A stretch of 64,000 nucleotides of DNA from Bradyrhizobium sp. LLZ17 (GTDB lineage: Bacteria; Pseudomonadota; Alphaproteobacteria; Rhizobiales; Xanthobacteraceae). The DNA lies in the NCBI RefSeq assembly GCF_041200145.1, contig NZ_CP165734.1, forward strand, positions 4,092,001-4,156,000, given 5' to 3'. Made by a program: the position numbers and the translations under genes. The notes under the pieces were generated by a model. That model was not told the origin of the DNA. It saw only the letters and a list, made by a program, of their open reading frames with translations, and searched no databases. This document shows positions 53,257 to 62,035 of this stretch, in pieces (within the stretch, counting starts at the first letter, position 1; every line of letters begins with the position of its first letter).

Positions 53257-54975
53257 ATGAATAGTAGGTGTGGCGAGAACCAGCCGACCCAGATCGTCAT
53301 TCATAATGACGACGATACGCCGGACCAATTCGTGACGGATCTGCTCCGCCAGGTTTTCGGCAAATCAGAGCGTGAAGCGACCGCGCTGGTCACTCAGATC
53401 GAGCAGAAGGAAAAGGCGGTTTGCGGACCTTACCCGCAATCCGTCGCCGAAGCCCTTTTCAAATCTGCGCAACAATCCATCGGCTTGGCCGGCCACCGGC
53501 TGCAGCTCACGCTTGAGGCGATCAAGACTGCTTGCGAGCTCTGTGGCAAGCCTGAGGGACAGACGGACGTGCGGATCGGCAACCGCACGGTCTGGCTGTG
53601 CAGCGAATGCATGCGTGCGGCGGATGGGCCGTCGAACGAACAGGAAGAGAACTTCGACTTTGCTTGCGACGTTCTCGATTGGCACTTTGCCAGCATGGCG
53701 CGCAGCAAGCTCGTGACCACGATCCGCCAGTTTCCCGGGCATATGCGGGTCGACGTCCAGGCAGGGATCGACCGGCTCTTTGGCAAGGCCGTCCGCTTGC
53801 TCGGGCTGAACGAGGAGCAACGCTACGAAACGCTGTCGATTTCGCGACTCCTCAAGGACGGCCGCTATGCGGTCGCGATTGCGCCGCTGCAATATTCCGA
53901 CGTCGACGTTGGCGAGAAGAGCCCCGTCAAGTGCCTCGATAATGGCTTGTGGCTGTGCGAGCAGGATGATCTTCGTTACGCAGTCTTGCTCTCCGCGCAT
54001 CGCGAGTATAGCCGTGAGCCTGGACTCCGGATTGAGATCCTGGTGCCGTCGGGGTCCACAGGCGCTGCCCTCGTCCAGCAATGCTTCAGTGAACTGGAAG
54101 AGGCCGTGCAGGCCGCGCGTACCTATCGCGGCAAGATTCTCTCACTCGACGCAGATAGCGATTACCGCGGGCGTTCGCGCGGCATCACCGTGCATCGATT
54201 GCCGCCGGTCGCTCGTAGCGAGGTGATCCTGCCGGAGCAGACCTTGCGCCTGCTCGATCGCAACGTGCTGAATTTCGTCAACACCCGCGATCAGCTCCGC
54301 CGGCTGGGTCAGTCGACGCGCAAGGGCATCTTGCTGTACGGGCCGCCCGGCACCGGCAAGACCCACACCATCCGCTATCTCGCAACGCATTTGCCCGGAC
54401 ATACGACGCTGATCATCACGGCCGAGCAAATCGGCCTTCTCGGCGCCTATATGAGGCTGGCACGGCTGCTCCAGCCCTCAATGGTGGTGATCGAGGATGT
54501 CGATCTCATCGCCCGCGACCGCGACGACATGGGCCCGTGCGAGGAATCGATGCTGAACAAATTGCTCAACGAGATGGACGGGCTGAAGGAGGATGCGGAC
54601 ATCCTGTTCGTCCTGACCACCAACCGGCCGGAGGACCTTGAGGGCGCGCTGGCCGGTCGCCCCGGCCGGATCGATCAGGCGATCGAAGTGCCGCTGCCGG
54701 ACGAGACCGGCCGTGGCAAGCTGGTCCGGCTCTACGGCAAGGCTCTCCCGATCGAGGACCCCGTCGTCGCCGAGGCGGCCCGGCGCAGCGAGGGCACGAG
54801 TTGCGCCTTCATCAAGGAATTGATGCGGCGACTGGCGCAAGCGAGCCTCGCGCGTGACGGCGGCAGCTCCGTGATCTCTGCCGACATCGACGAGGCGCTC
54901 GACGACATGCTGTTCTCCGGCGGCCGGCTCAACGCGCAATTGCTGGGCGGCGCACAAGCCATGGCGGCGGGGTGA
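53257..54975 (+). CDS. ClpS-domain / zinc-finger / AAA+ ATPase fusion protein
   Basis: 572 aa from ATG 53257-53259, with GGAG 11 nt upstream. Residues 12-87 form a complete ClpS-like fold (VIHNDDDTPDQFVTDLL ... KEKAVCGPYPQSVAEALFK). A four-cysteine zinc finger like that of ClpX follows (CELC at 93-96, CSEC at 115-118). Residues about 125-320 are an unassigned domain. The C-terminal 230 residues are a classical AAA module: Walker A GPPGTGKT 362-369, Walker B VVIEDVD 410-416, sensor-1 TTNRPED, arginine fingers in AGRPGRID 466-473. No membrane segment or protease domain. Inferred role: ATP-driven unfoldase carrying its own substrate adaptor. Own transcription unit after the terminator at 53173. 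Confidence 0.88.
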   Translation: MNSRCGENQPTQIVIHNDDDTPDQFVTDLLRQVFGKSEREATALVTQIEQKEKAVCGPYPQSVAEALFKSAQQSIGLAGHRLQLTLEAIKTACELCGKPEGQTDVRIGNRTVWLCSECMRAADGPSNEQEENFDFACDVLDWHFASMARSKLVTTIRQFPGHMRVDVQAGIDRLFGKAVRLLGLNEEQRYETLSISRLLKDGRYAVAIAPLQYSDVDVGEKSPVKCLDNGLWLCEQDDLRYAVLLSAHREYSREPGLRIEILVPSGSTGAALVQQCFSELEEAVQAARTYRGKILSLDADSDYRGRSRGITVHRLPPVARSEVILPEQTLRLLDRNVLNFVNTRDQLRRLGQSTRKGILLYGPPGTGKTHTIRYLATHLPGHTTLIITAEQIGLLGAYMRLARLLQPSMVVIEDVDLIARDRDDMGPCEESMLNKLLNEMDGLKEDADILFVLTTNRPEDLEGALAGRPGRIDQAIEVPLPDETGRGKLVRLYGKALPIEDPVVAEAARRSEGTSCAFIKELMRRLAQASLARDGGSSVISADIDEALDDMLFSGGRLNAQLLGGAQAMAAG

Positions 54976-54986
54976 CGCTGCGAGCA

Positions 54987-55009
54987 GCGCGCCGTTCCTC
55001 ACGGCGCGC
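54987..55009. terminator. Hairpin between convergent AAA and tannase genes
   Basis: GCGCGCCGT-TCCTC-ACGGCGCGC, perfect 9-bp stem, overlapping the tannase stop codon and starting 11 bp after the AAA stop. No T-run on either side, so termination is probable but not certain. Confidence 0.5.
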
Positions 55010-56660
55010 AGGTAAAGCTCAATGCCTCCGTCACCGCACCCGACTTGTAGTGCGGCCAGGCCGGCCAGCGGCACAGCGGCAGCGCGCGCAACGTCGCAAA
55101 CGACGGCGCCTCGACCTTCTGCTCGGTGACTTCGAGATCGCCGGGTGCCTTGCCCTTCTCGACCCAGTCGACCAGCGTGCTCAGCATGTCGACATTGGCC
55201 GGTGCGCCGGAGCCGACATGGTCGACACCCGGCGCGGTGTAGAGCCGCGCGAACTCGGCCGTCTCTGACTTGCCGAGCTTGCGCTCGACGCTTTCGAAAT
55301 AACGGATCCCGGCATAGGGGCTCTGTGCATAGTCGGCCATGTGTTCGAGTATGATCAGCCTGCCGCCGCGGGCGCGGAAGCGGCTGAGATCGGGATCGGT
55401 CGAATCCATCAGGCTCGAGACCTCGAGCAGCCGCGCCTTGTGCTCCTCCACCTTGTAGGTGGTGACATCCAGCTTAGGATCGCGCGCGAAGACATATTGA
55501 ATGCCACCGGCGCCGTAGATCCAGGCGATGCCGTTGTTGGGTGCGGGCGGCTGCGCCGGTGGAGCGGTGCCGAGCCACCATGCGACCCAGCCACCGGTCG
55601 GGCCAAATGCCGGCGTGTCTTCGCCGGAGACGCCCCAACCCGGGTAATCGTCGAGACCGTTGGCGAGCACGAACGGGAATTTGTACGTTGCATGCAGGGT
55701 GTCGATCGCCTTGATCTGCGCATCGGTGAGACACTGGTCGCCGCTCTGGCCGGCCTTGCAGCGCAGCGTCTCGACCTTGAACGCCGCCCTGCAGGCGACG
55801 GGGTCCTGCACCAGCGCATCGTCGGAGCCGTCGGCCTTGTCGCAAGCGGTCCGCACCGCCTCGCCGACCAGCTTCACCTGCGCCGGATTGATCCAGCCTT
55901 CGCCCATGGTCACGAGACCCGAGCGGGTGCCGGCATGCTGGAGGCCAACCCAGTTGATGACGGGCACGCGGGCCAGGATGCCGTCGAAGTCGTCGGGATA
56001 GCGCTGCGCCATGGTGAGGCCTTCGCGGCCGCCTTCGGACGAACCCATGAAGTACATCTTAACCGGCGCCTTGCCGTAGGCGCGCTGCATCAGCATCACG
56101 GCGGCGTCGCGCACCTTCTTGTAGGCGCGGTGGGCGAAATTCTCGAAGGCTTCGTCGTTGATTGCGAACAGCTGCGGCGGCTCGCCCGGTTTGGATTCAT
56201 GGCCGGAATCGGTGCCGTAAGTGACGAAGCCGCGCGCGAGCGGGGACGGCTTGTCGAACGGATAGGCCGGCGGCAACGAGAGCCCCGTGATCAGCACGCC
56301 GTTGAAACCGCCGCCGCCATATTGGAGGGAGCGCCCGTTCCATTCGAGCGGAAGATTGACCTGGATTTTGATCGGCGGTGCTTTGGGGTCGGCAGGCTCG
56401 ATATGACCGAGCACCTTGCAGAAGGACGGGTTGGCCGGCGTGACGCGTCCCGATGGTGTCGGTCCGCGCTCGGCAACGGCAAGCGCTGACGGCGCCTGCA
56501 ACGCCGCGGAATCGATCTTCACGGCGTCAGTGCCGCCAACCAAGCCCTTGCAGACCGTGTCGGCGTCATCCGCCAGCGTGGCCGCGGACGCGCCACCCGC
56601 ACTCAGCGCTGCCGCCGACCCCAGGAGCAACGCACACAGCTTTGCACTCATTCGCGCCAT
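54999..56660 (-). CDS. Tannase/feruloyl esterase family alpha/beta hydrolase, secreted
   Basis: 553 aa from ATG 56658-56660 with signal peptide (MARMSAKLCALLLGSAAALSAGGASAA). Tannase-family text: LEWNGRSLQYGGGGFNG, FVTYGTDSGHES, nucleophile elbow FMGSSEGGREGLTMAQRYPDDFDGI, the paired cysteines around the active site, GGRLIILEHMADYAQSPYAGIRYFE, and the catalytic His in APGVDHVGSG. Releases phenolic acids or similar from esters in the periplasm or outside. Convergent with the AAA gene. Confidence 0.92.
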   Translation of the reverse strand: MARMSAKLCALLLGSAAALSAGGASAATLADDADTVCKGLVGGTDAVKIDSAALQAPSALAVAERGPTPSGRVTPANPSFCKVLGHIEPADPKAPPIKIQVNLPLEWNGRSLQYGGGGFNGVLITGLSLPPAYPFDKPSPLARGFVTYGTDSGHESKPGEPPQLFAINDEAFENFAHRAYKKVRDAAVMLMQRAYGKAPVKMYFMGSSEGGREGLTMAQRYPDDFDGILARVPVINWVGLQHAGTRSGLVTMGEGWINPAQVKLVGEAVRTACDKADGSDDALVQDPVACRAAFKVETLRCKAGQSGDQCLTDAQIKAIDTLHATYKFPFVLANGLDDYPGWGVSGEDTPAFGPTGGWVAWWLGTAPPAQPPAPNNGIAWIYGAGGIQYVFARDPKLDVTTYKVEEHKARLLEVSSLMDSTDPDLSRFRARGGRLIILEHMADYAQSPYAGIRYFESVERKLGKSETAEFARLYTAPGVDHVGSGAPANVDMLSTLVDWVEKGKAPGDLEVTEQKVEAPSFATLRALPLCRWPAWPHYKSGAVTEALSFTCAP

Positions 56661-56754
56661 CGTTTCCACCCGGCTTTCTCGTTTTTTCGGTCCGACTTGG
56701 CTGCATTCAATGCAAACCTTTGCCCTTGCGTCAATCGCTCTTGCCGGGCTTCCG

Positions 56755-58206
56755 TCAGAACGATCCGAACGCACTGCCCAAGGCGATCACGGCCACCAGC
56801 GCGAGCAGCGACGTCACGATGCCGACCATCACGATATCGAGATAGCTGTCGCGATGCGTCAGGCCACAGATCGCCAGCAGGCTTACCACGGCACCATTAT
56901 GCGGCAGGATGTCGAGCGTCCCCGCGCCGATGACCGCCACACGATGCATCAGCGCGAGGTCGATTCCGGTGCGCGCGGCGATCTCGACATAGGTCGGGCC
57001 AAGCGCGTCCAGGGCTATGGTCAGGCCGCCCGAGGCCGAGCCGGTCAGCGCGGCCAGGATGTTGGTCGCAACCGCGAGCGACACCAGCGGGCCGCCTTCA
57101 ATCGCGAGCACCCAATCGCGCACCGCCTCGAAAGCCGGGAGCGCCGCGATCACCGCACCAAATCCGACGAGGCTTGCAACGCTGAACGCCGGCAGAACCG
57201 ACGCATTGGCGCCCGCGTCCATGCTCTGCCGCAGCGAGGGAAGCCGGGCCCAGTTCAGAACGATCGTGGTGACGATGGCTGCGCCGAGTGCGACGCTGAC
57301 CGACCACACACCTGCGACCGCCGCCAGGGACGTACCGCCGAAGCGCTGCTCGCTCAGATACGCGACATCGAGCCGCGGCAACACGAACAGCGACATCAGG
57401 AGGTTGACGGCAACAACGACGGCCAGCGGCAGGATGGCACCGGCCAGCGGAGAAGATGTCTCGCTGCGCCGTCCATGCCGCATCTCGGCCGGATCGAACT
57501 CGCGTGCGGTGGTTGCGAGCTCGCGAATCAGCTGGTCATCGACGGCGCGTTCAGTACCCTGGACGTCCTCGCCGTAGCCTTCTCCGGCACGGCGCGCCGC
57601 GGCTTCGGCGCCATGCAGCCACCACAATCCCGCGCAGAGCATGATGAGCGAAGCGATGATGCCGAGGCCTGGCGCGGCAAACGGCGTCGTGCCGAAAAAC
57701 GGCATCGGGATCGCATTCTGGATCGACGGCGTACCGGGCAGAGCTGACATGGTGAAGGTCGAGGTGCCGAGCACGATCGCCGCCGGAATCAACCGGCGCG
57801 GAATCGCGGCGGCGCGAAACAGCGAGCGGGCCATCGGAACGATGACGAAGAAGGCGACGAACAGGCTGACGCCGCCATAGGTGACCAGCGCCCCGGCGAG
57901 CACGACTGCGAGGATCACGCGCCGCTCGCCGAGACGCTTCGCCATGAAGCCCGCGACCGATGCCACCGCCCCGCTGTCGTCCATCAGCTTGCCGAACACC
58001 GCGCCGAGCAGAAAGATCGGAAAGAACTGCGCCAAAAACCCCGCCGCATTCGCCATGAAGACCTGGGTCAGGTTGGCGAGCAGCGGCTCGCCACCGAACA
58101 GCGCGGCGACCAGCGCCGCGAACGGCGCAAGCAGCAGAACACTCCAGCCGCGGAAGGCAAACAGGACCAGCAGGCCGAGCCCGACGAGGATGCCGAGAAG
58201 ACCCAC
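56755..58206 (-). CDS. GntP/CitMHS-type permease
   Basis: 483 aa with about 12-14 hydrophobic segments (LLGILVGLGLLVLFAFRGWSVLLLAPFAALVAALF, FFPIFLLGAVFGKLMDDSGA). GVSLFVAFFVIVPMARSLFR, LPGTPSIQNAIPMPFFGTTP, TNILAALTGSASGGLTIAL and LDILPHNGAVVSLLAICGL fit the GntP gluconate/citrate-like permease group. Probable H+-coupled uptake of an organic acid. The gap to the patatin gene is only 3 bp, so they are co-transcribed. Confidence 0.88.
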   Translation of the reverse strand: MGLLGILVGLGLLVLFAFRGWSVLLLAPFAALVAALFGGEPLLANLTQVFMANAAGFLAQFFPIFLLGAVFGKLMDDSGAVASVAGFMAKRLGERRVILAVVLAGALVTYGGVSLFVAFFVIVPMARSLFRAAAIPRRLIPAAIVLGTSTFTMSALPGTPSIQNAIPMPFFGTTPFAAPGLGIIASLIMLCAGLWWLHGAEAAARRAGEGYGEDVQGTERAVDDQLIRELATTAREFDPAEMRHGRRSETSSPLAGAILPLAVVVAVNLLMSLFVLPRLDVAYLSEQRFGGTSLAAVAGVWSVSVALGAAIVTTIVLNWARLPSLRQSMDAGANASVLPAFSVASLVGFGAVIAALPAFEAVRDWVLAIEGGPLVSLAVATNILAALTGSASGGLTIALDALGPTYVEIAARTGIDLALMHRVAVIGAGTLDILPHNGAVVSLLAICGLTHRDSYLDIVMVGIVTSLLALVAVIALGSAFGSF

Positions 58207-58209
58207 GTC

Positions 58210-59229
58210 TCAGCACTCCGACAGCAGCACATCGAGATCGGCGGTCGAGCGCTGGCCGACATCCGCACCGTGCTCGTCGAGAAACGCCTCGGCCGCCTGA
58301 CGTCCTTCGGCGCGCAGCATGGAGACGAACTCCCATTCCGCGTTGAGCTTGGACGAGGCGCCGAACTTCGCCAGCATGTCGCTCTTGACGCGGTGGGTCC
58401 GCATCTTCGCCCAGCGCGCGCCTTCTCCGCTGCCAGGATCGGCCGCCTGGCGCAGCAGCGCGATCATGCGCAACTCCTTCATCAAAGGCGAGTTGAACGA
58501 AATCTCGTTCAGCCGATTGAGAATCTCCGCAGCTGTCCGCGGCTCGTCGGGCGTTTCAACCGGATTGATCTGCACCAGGATCGTATCGTGCGCGTCACTC
58601 TCGCGGACCAGAGGTGTGATGGTCGGATTGCCGGCAAAACCGCCGTCCCAATAGGGCTCGCCGTCGATCTCGATGGCGCGGAACATGGTCGGCAGGCAGG
58701 CCGACGCCAGCAGCACGTCGGCCGTGATCTCGGCGTTGCGGAAGATGCGCCCGCGCCCGGTGCGCACGCGGGTGGCGGTGACGAACAATTTGATCGGCGA
58801 ACCCGCGAGGCGCTCGAAATCGATGCTCTCGGCCAGAACCTTGCGCAGCGGATTGTAGCCGGTCGGGTTGAGATCGTAGGGCGACAGCAACCGCGACATC
58901 AAATCGGTAAGGATGTAGGCCGGCGACGTATCGAGGGTCCAGCGTCCCATCAGCCGGTCGAGCGGCGAGCGCTGGAGCGGGCTGAAAGCCGCGGCCTTCG
59001 AAACACGGTGCCAGTATCGTTCGAGCGCATCGCGCGCACCCGCGGCACCACCCGCGATCCACCCGTCTGCGAGCACCGCCGCATTCATCGCGCCTGCGGA
59101 CGTTCCGGAGATCGCGGCGATGCTGAGCCAGTTCTCTTCCAGCAGCCGATCCAGCACGCCCCAGGTGAAGGCGCCGTGCGAACCGCCGCCCTGCAGCGCG
59201 AGATCAATCAGTACGGCGTCCCGTTCCAT
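58210..59229 (-). CDS. Patatin-like phospholipase
   Basis: 339 aa from ATG 59227-59229 (MERDAVLIDLALQGGGSHGAF). Oxyanion GGGSHG at 14-19, nucleophile GTSAG with Ser44, and the DGG motif YWDGGFAGNP holding the catalytic Asp. Complete Ser-Asp dyad lipase of the patatin family. In an operon with the GntP-type permease and located upstream of it; lipid substrate unknown. Confidence 0.93.
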   Translation of the reverse strand: MERDAVLIDLALQGGGSHGAFTWGVLDRLLEENWLSIAAISGTSAGAMNAAVLADGWIAGGAAGARDALERYWHRVSKAAAFSPLQRSPLDRLMGRWTLDTSPAYILTDLMSRLLSPYDLNPTGYNPLRKVLAESIDFERLAGSPIKLFVTATRVRTGRGRIFRNAEITADVLLASACLPTMFRAIEIDGEPYWDGGFAGNPTITPLVRESDAHDTILVQINPVETPDEPRTAAEILNRLNEISFNSPLMKELRMIALLRQAADPGSGEGARWAKMRTHRVKSDMLAKFGASSKLNAEWEFVSMLRAEGRQAAEAFLDEHGADVGQRSTADLDVLLSEC

Positions 59230-59349
59230 GGCGGCACTCGCGCAACTGAAGCTCAAATTCGACGCGATTTGTCACACGCGTGCAAGATGATGCCACAGTG
59301 TAGAGAGCTTTCCTGGCGGAATGCAACCGGAACGTGGGACTCTCGCCGT

Positions 59350-60594
59350 CTAGTGTTCGAACACCAGCCGCGCGCCGACCGTGCCATCGAGGCCCCGGAT
59401 CTGCGCCAGCAGCGCTGCCGAATCCTGACCGGCAAGGTCGGCATCGAGCACGACATAGCCGAGGTCGCCGGCGGTCTCCAGATATTGCGCGACGATATTG
59501 ATGTCGCGCTGGAGGAACACCTCGTTGAGCCGGCGCAGCATGCCCGGCACGTTGCGATGGACATGGCTGAACCGCGCGCCGGAGGGGCGCAAGTGCAACT
59601 GCACCTCGGGAAAGTTCACCGCCCCCGTGGTCGAGCCGGTGATGAAATAGTCGACCAGCTTGCGCGCAACCTCGCCGCCGATGCGCTCCTGCGCCTCCTC
59701 GGTCGAGCCGCCGATATGCGGGGTGAGGATGACGTTGCCGAGACCCTGCAGCGGGCTCTTGAAGCGGTCGGAATTCGACGAGGGCTCGACCGGAAACACA
59801 TCGATGGCCGCGCCGGCAAGATGGCCGTCGCGCAGGCAGCCTGCAAGGGCATCGAGATCGACGACGGTGCCGCGGCTGTTGTTGATCAGGAGTGAGCCGG
59901 GCTTCATCGCCCGCAGTTCCTTCTCGCCGATCATGCCGGCGGTCTCCGGCGTCTCCGGCACGTGCAGGCTGACCACGTCGCTCTGCGCCAACAGCTCTTC
60001 GAGCTTCTCGACCGGCTCGGTGTTGCCGTGGCGGAGCTTGTCGGTGCGGTCGAAGTAGATCACCCGCATGCCGATGGCCTCTGCCAGCGTCGAGAGCTGC
60101 GAGCCGATATTGCCGTAGCCGATGATGCCGAGCGTACGACCGCGCACCTCGCGGCTGCCGGTCGCCGATTTGTCCCAGCCGCCGCCATGGGCCGACACCG
60201 AACGCGGAAAGATCCGCCGCAGCAGCATCACGATCTCGCCGATCACGAGCTCGGCGACGCTGCGGGTGTTGGAGAACGGCGCGTTGAACACCGGAATGCC
60301 ACGCTTGCGCGCCGCCAGCAGATCGACCTGGTTGGTGCCGACGCTGAAACAGCCGACCGCAAGCAGCCCATCGGCGGCTTGCAGCACCTCGTCGGTGATC
60401 TGGGTGCGCGAGCGGATGCCGAGCAGCGACACGCCCTTGACCGCCTGGCGCAGCGCCTCGCCGTCCAGTGCCTTGGTCAGCCGCTCGACATTGGTGAAGC
60501 CCGCGCTCCTGAACAGGTCGACGGCGCTGTCGTTGACGCCTTCGAGCAGCAGCGCCTTCGCGCTCCGCTCCGGGCTTTGGCCTGGGGCTGGCAT
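59350..60594 (-). CDS. serA: D-3-phosphoglycerate dehydrogenase (E. coli SerA type with ACT domain)
   Basis: 414 aa, like E. coli SerA (410). NAD site RGRTLGIIGYGNIGSQL, catalytic-region text NNSRGTVVDLDAL and the His of TPHIGGSTEEAQERIG, and a C-terminal ACT domain (VHRNVPGMLRRLNEVFLQRDINIVAQYLETAGDLGYVVLD) for serine feedback. First step of serine synthesis. Some such proteins are 2-hydroxyacid dehydrogenases, but the ACT domain supports SerA. Confidence 0.93.
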   Translation of the reverse strand: MPAPGQSPERSAKALLLEGVNDSAVDLFRSAGFTNVERLTKALDGEALRQAVKGVSLLGIRSRTQITDEVLQAADGLLAVGCFSVGTNQVDLLAARKRGIPVFNAPFSNTRSVAELVIGEIVMLLRRIFPRSVSAHGGGWDKSATGSREVRGRTLGIIGYGNIGSQLSTLAEAIGMRVIYFDRTDKLRHGNTEPVEKLEELLAQSDVVSLHVPETPETAGMIGEKELRAMKPGSLLINNSRGTVVDLDALAGCLRDGHLAGAAIDVFPVEPSSNSDRFKSPLQGLGNVILTPHIGGSTEEAQERIGGEVARKLVDYFITGSTTGAVNFPEVQLHLRPSGARFSHVHRNVPGMLRRLNEVFLQRDINIVAQYLETAGDLGYVVLDADLAGQDSAALLAQIRGLDGTVGARLVFEH

Positions 60595-60720
60595 AGTGTC
60601 TCCATGGATGGCGGCTTTGCCGTAGCTCTTAGACCGCGGACGACGCGCAGCACAATAGGGTTTCGAGATGGGGAGAAAATGGCGGGGCGGCGGAGATTTA
60701 CGGTGCCGGGCCGCTCCGTC

Positions 60721-61953
60721 TCAAATCACATAAAAACCGTGCGTTCCGTCGCGGCGGAGTTGCTCGACCAGGCCGTATTCCCAGTCGAGATAGGCCTGCA
60801 TCGCGCGCTCGGCGACCTCCGTGCCTTCATAGGGCCGGCGGTAGCGATGGGCTGGATCGGGCTTCGGCAGGACAAGCGGCGGGCCGGCCTCGCGCGCGCC
60901 GTCATAGCCGCCCTCGCACACATAGACCTCCCAGCCCATCTGCGCGAGCCAGGATGCCGTCATGTCGGCGCGCACGCCCTTGTCGTCGGTCAGGACAATG
61001 CTTGCGCCGCGCACCGGCGCGGCCATGTCGGTCTCCTGAACAAGCTGGCCGCCGGGATAGTGGCGGAAGCCCGGCAGATGACCGGCTGCATACTCCTCCG
61101 GATCGCGCACGTCGAAGCGGTAGAGCGTGCGATCGGTCTGCGCGGCGAGCACCGACATTTCGTTTGCGCCGATGTGGCGGACGCCGGCGCGATAGGCGAC
61201 GTCGCGGGCATTGGCCGCACCCCCTTCAAACGGCCCGATCCCGCCGCGCCGGTCGGCACCATGATCCAGCGTGTGTCGTGCCAGCGTCCAGCCGATCGTG
61301 CCGTTGCGCAGCGCCCTCACCTTGTTGGGCACGCCGGCATTGATCAGCGACTGGGTGCCGATGATCGAACGGGTGCGGCCGGCGCAATTGACGATGATGG
61401 TGGTGTCGGGATCCGGCGCTGCGCTTCCGGCGCGCAGCACCAGCTCCGCGCCGGGCACGCTGACCGAGCCCGGGATGTTCATGGTCGCGTATTCATCGAA
61501 GCGGCGGACATCGAGGATGGCGATCTTGGCCCCGTCCGCGATCAGTTTTGCGACTTCGTCGGCACTGAAGGAGGGCGTGTGCCGTCGCGACTCGACCAGT
61601 TCGCCGAACGCTTTGGAGTAGGAATTGACGTCTTCGAACACTTCATAGCCGACCGCGCGCCAGGCTTTCAGCCCGCCATGGAGCGTGCGGACGTTGCTGT
61701 AACCGAGCGCCGCAAGGCGCTCGGCGCCCGCTGCGACCAGCCCCTCGCCGTCGTCATAAAGCACGACCGGCACGTCCTTGCGCGGCAGCCGCGCCTCAGC
61801 CTCGATCGCAATCCGGTCCACGGCCATGTTGGCCGCGAACAGCGGATGGCCGGTGGCGAAGGCCGCCTCGTATCTGAGATCGAGCAGCGCGATCTCCTCG
61901 CGGAGCAGCAGCGCGCGGCGGATATCGGCGGGGGTGACGGTTTGAAGCTTCAT
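60721..61953 (-). CDS. Multi-domain rhodanese-related sulfurtransferase
   Basis: 410 aa with three rhodanese-like units: residues 1-100 (LLDLRYEAAFATGHPLFAAN), 125-230 (AILDVRRFDEYATMNIPGS ... VNCAGRTRSIIG) and 265-360 (RFDVRDPEEYAAGHLPG). Only the second unit has the active-site loop Cys (NCAGRTRS); the first (YDDGEGL) and third (TDDKGVR) have Asp there, so they are probably structural. Cytoplasmic; sulfur donor and acceptor unknown. Stands alone between serA and a hydrolase gene. Confidence 0.9.
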   Translation of the reverse strand: MKLQTVTPADIRRALLLREEIALLDLRYEAAFATGHPLFAANMAVDRIAIEAEARLPRKDVPVVLYDDGEGLVAAGAERLAALGYSNVRTLHGGLKAWRAVGYEVFEDVNSYSKAFGELVESRRHTPSFSADEVAKLIADGAKIAILDVRRFDEYATMNIPGSVSVPGAELVLRAGSAAPDPDTTIIVNCAGRTRSIIGTQSLINAGVPNKVRALRNGTIGWTLARHTLDHGADRRGGIGPFEGGAANARDVAYRAGVRHIGANEMSVLAAQTDRTLYRFDVRDPEEYAAGHLPGFRHYPGGQLVQETDMAAPVRGASIVLTDDKGVRADMTASWLAQMGWEVYVCEGGYDGAREAGPPLVLPKPDPAHRYRRPYEGTEVAERAMQAYLDWEYGLVEQLRRDGTHGFYVI

Positions 61954-62035
61954 GGCGTGAACCTAGACGAGGACAGGCCATCGGCTTTTGACCGATTGCG
62001 GTGGCCTTGGCTAGCCACTCCGTTGCAGTGCGAGC

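Noticed and set aside
51535..54975. A single 1146-aa reading frame joining the DHA2 pump to the AAA ATPase
   Set aside because: The join is caused by the T5 frameshift at 52616-52620. The true pump C-terminus is in another frame, a terminator lies at 53173-53204, and the AAA protein has its own start and ribosome site.
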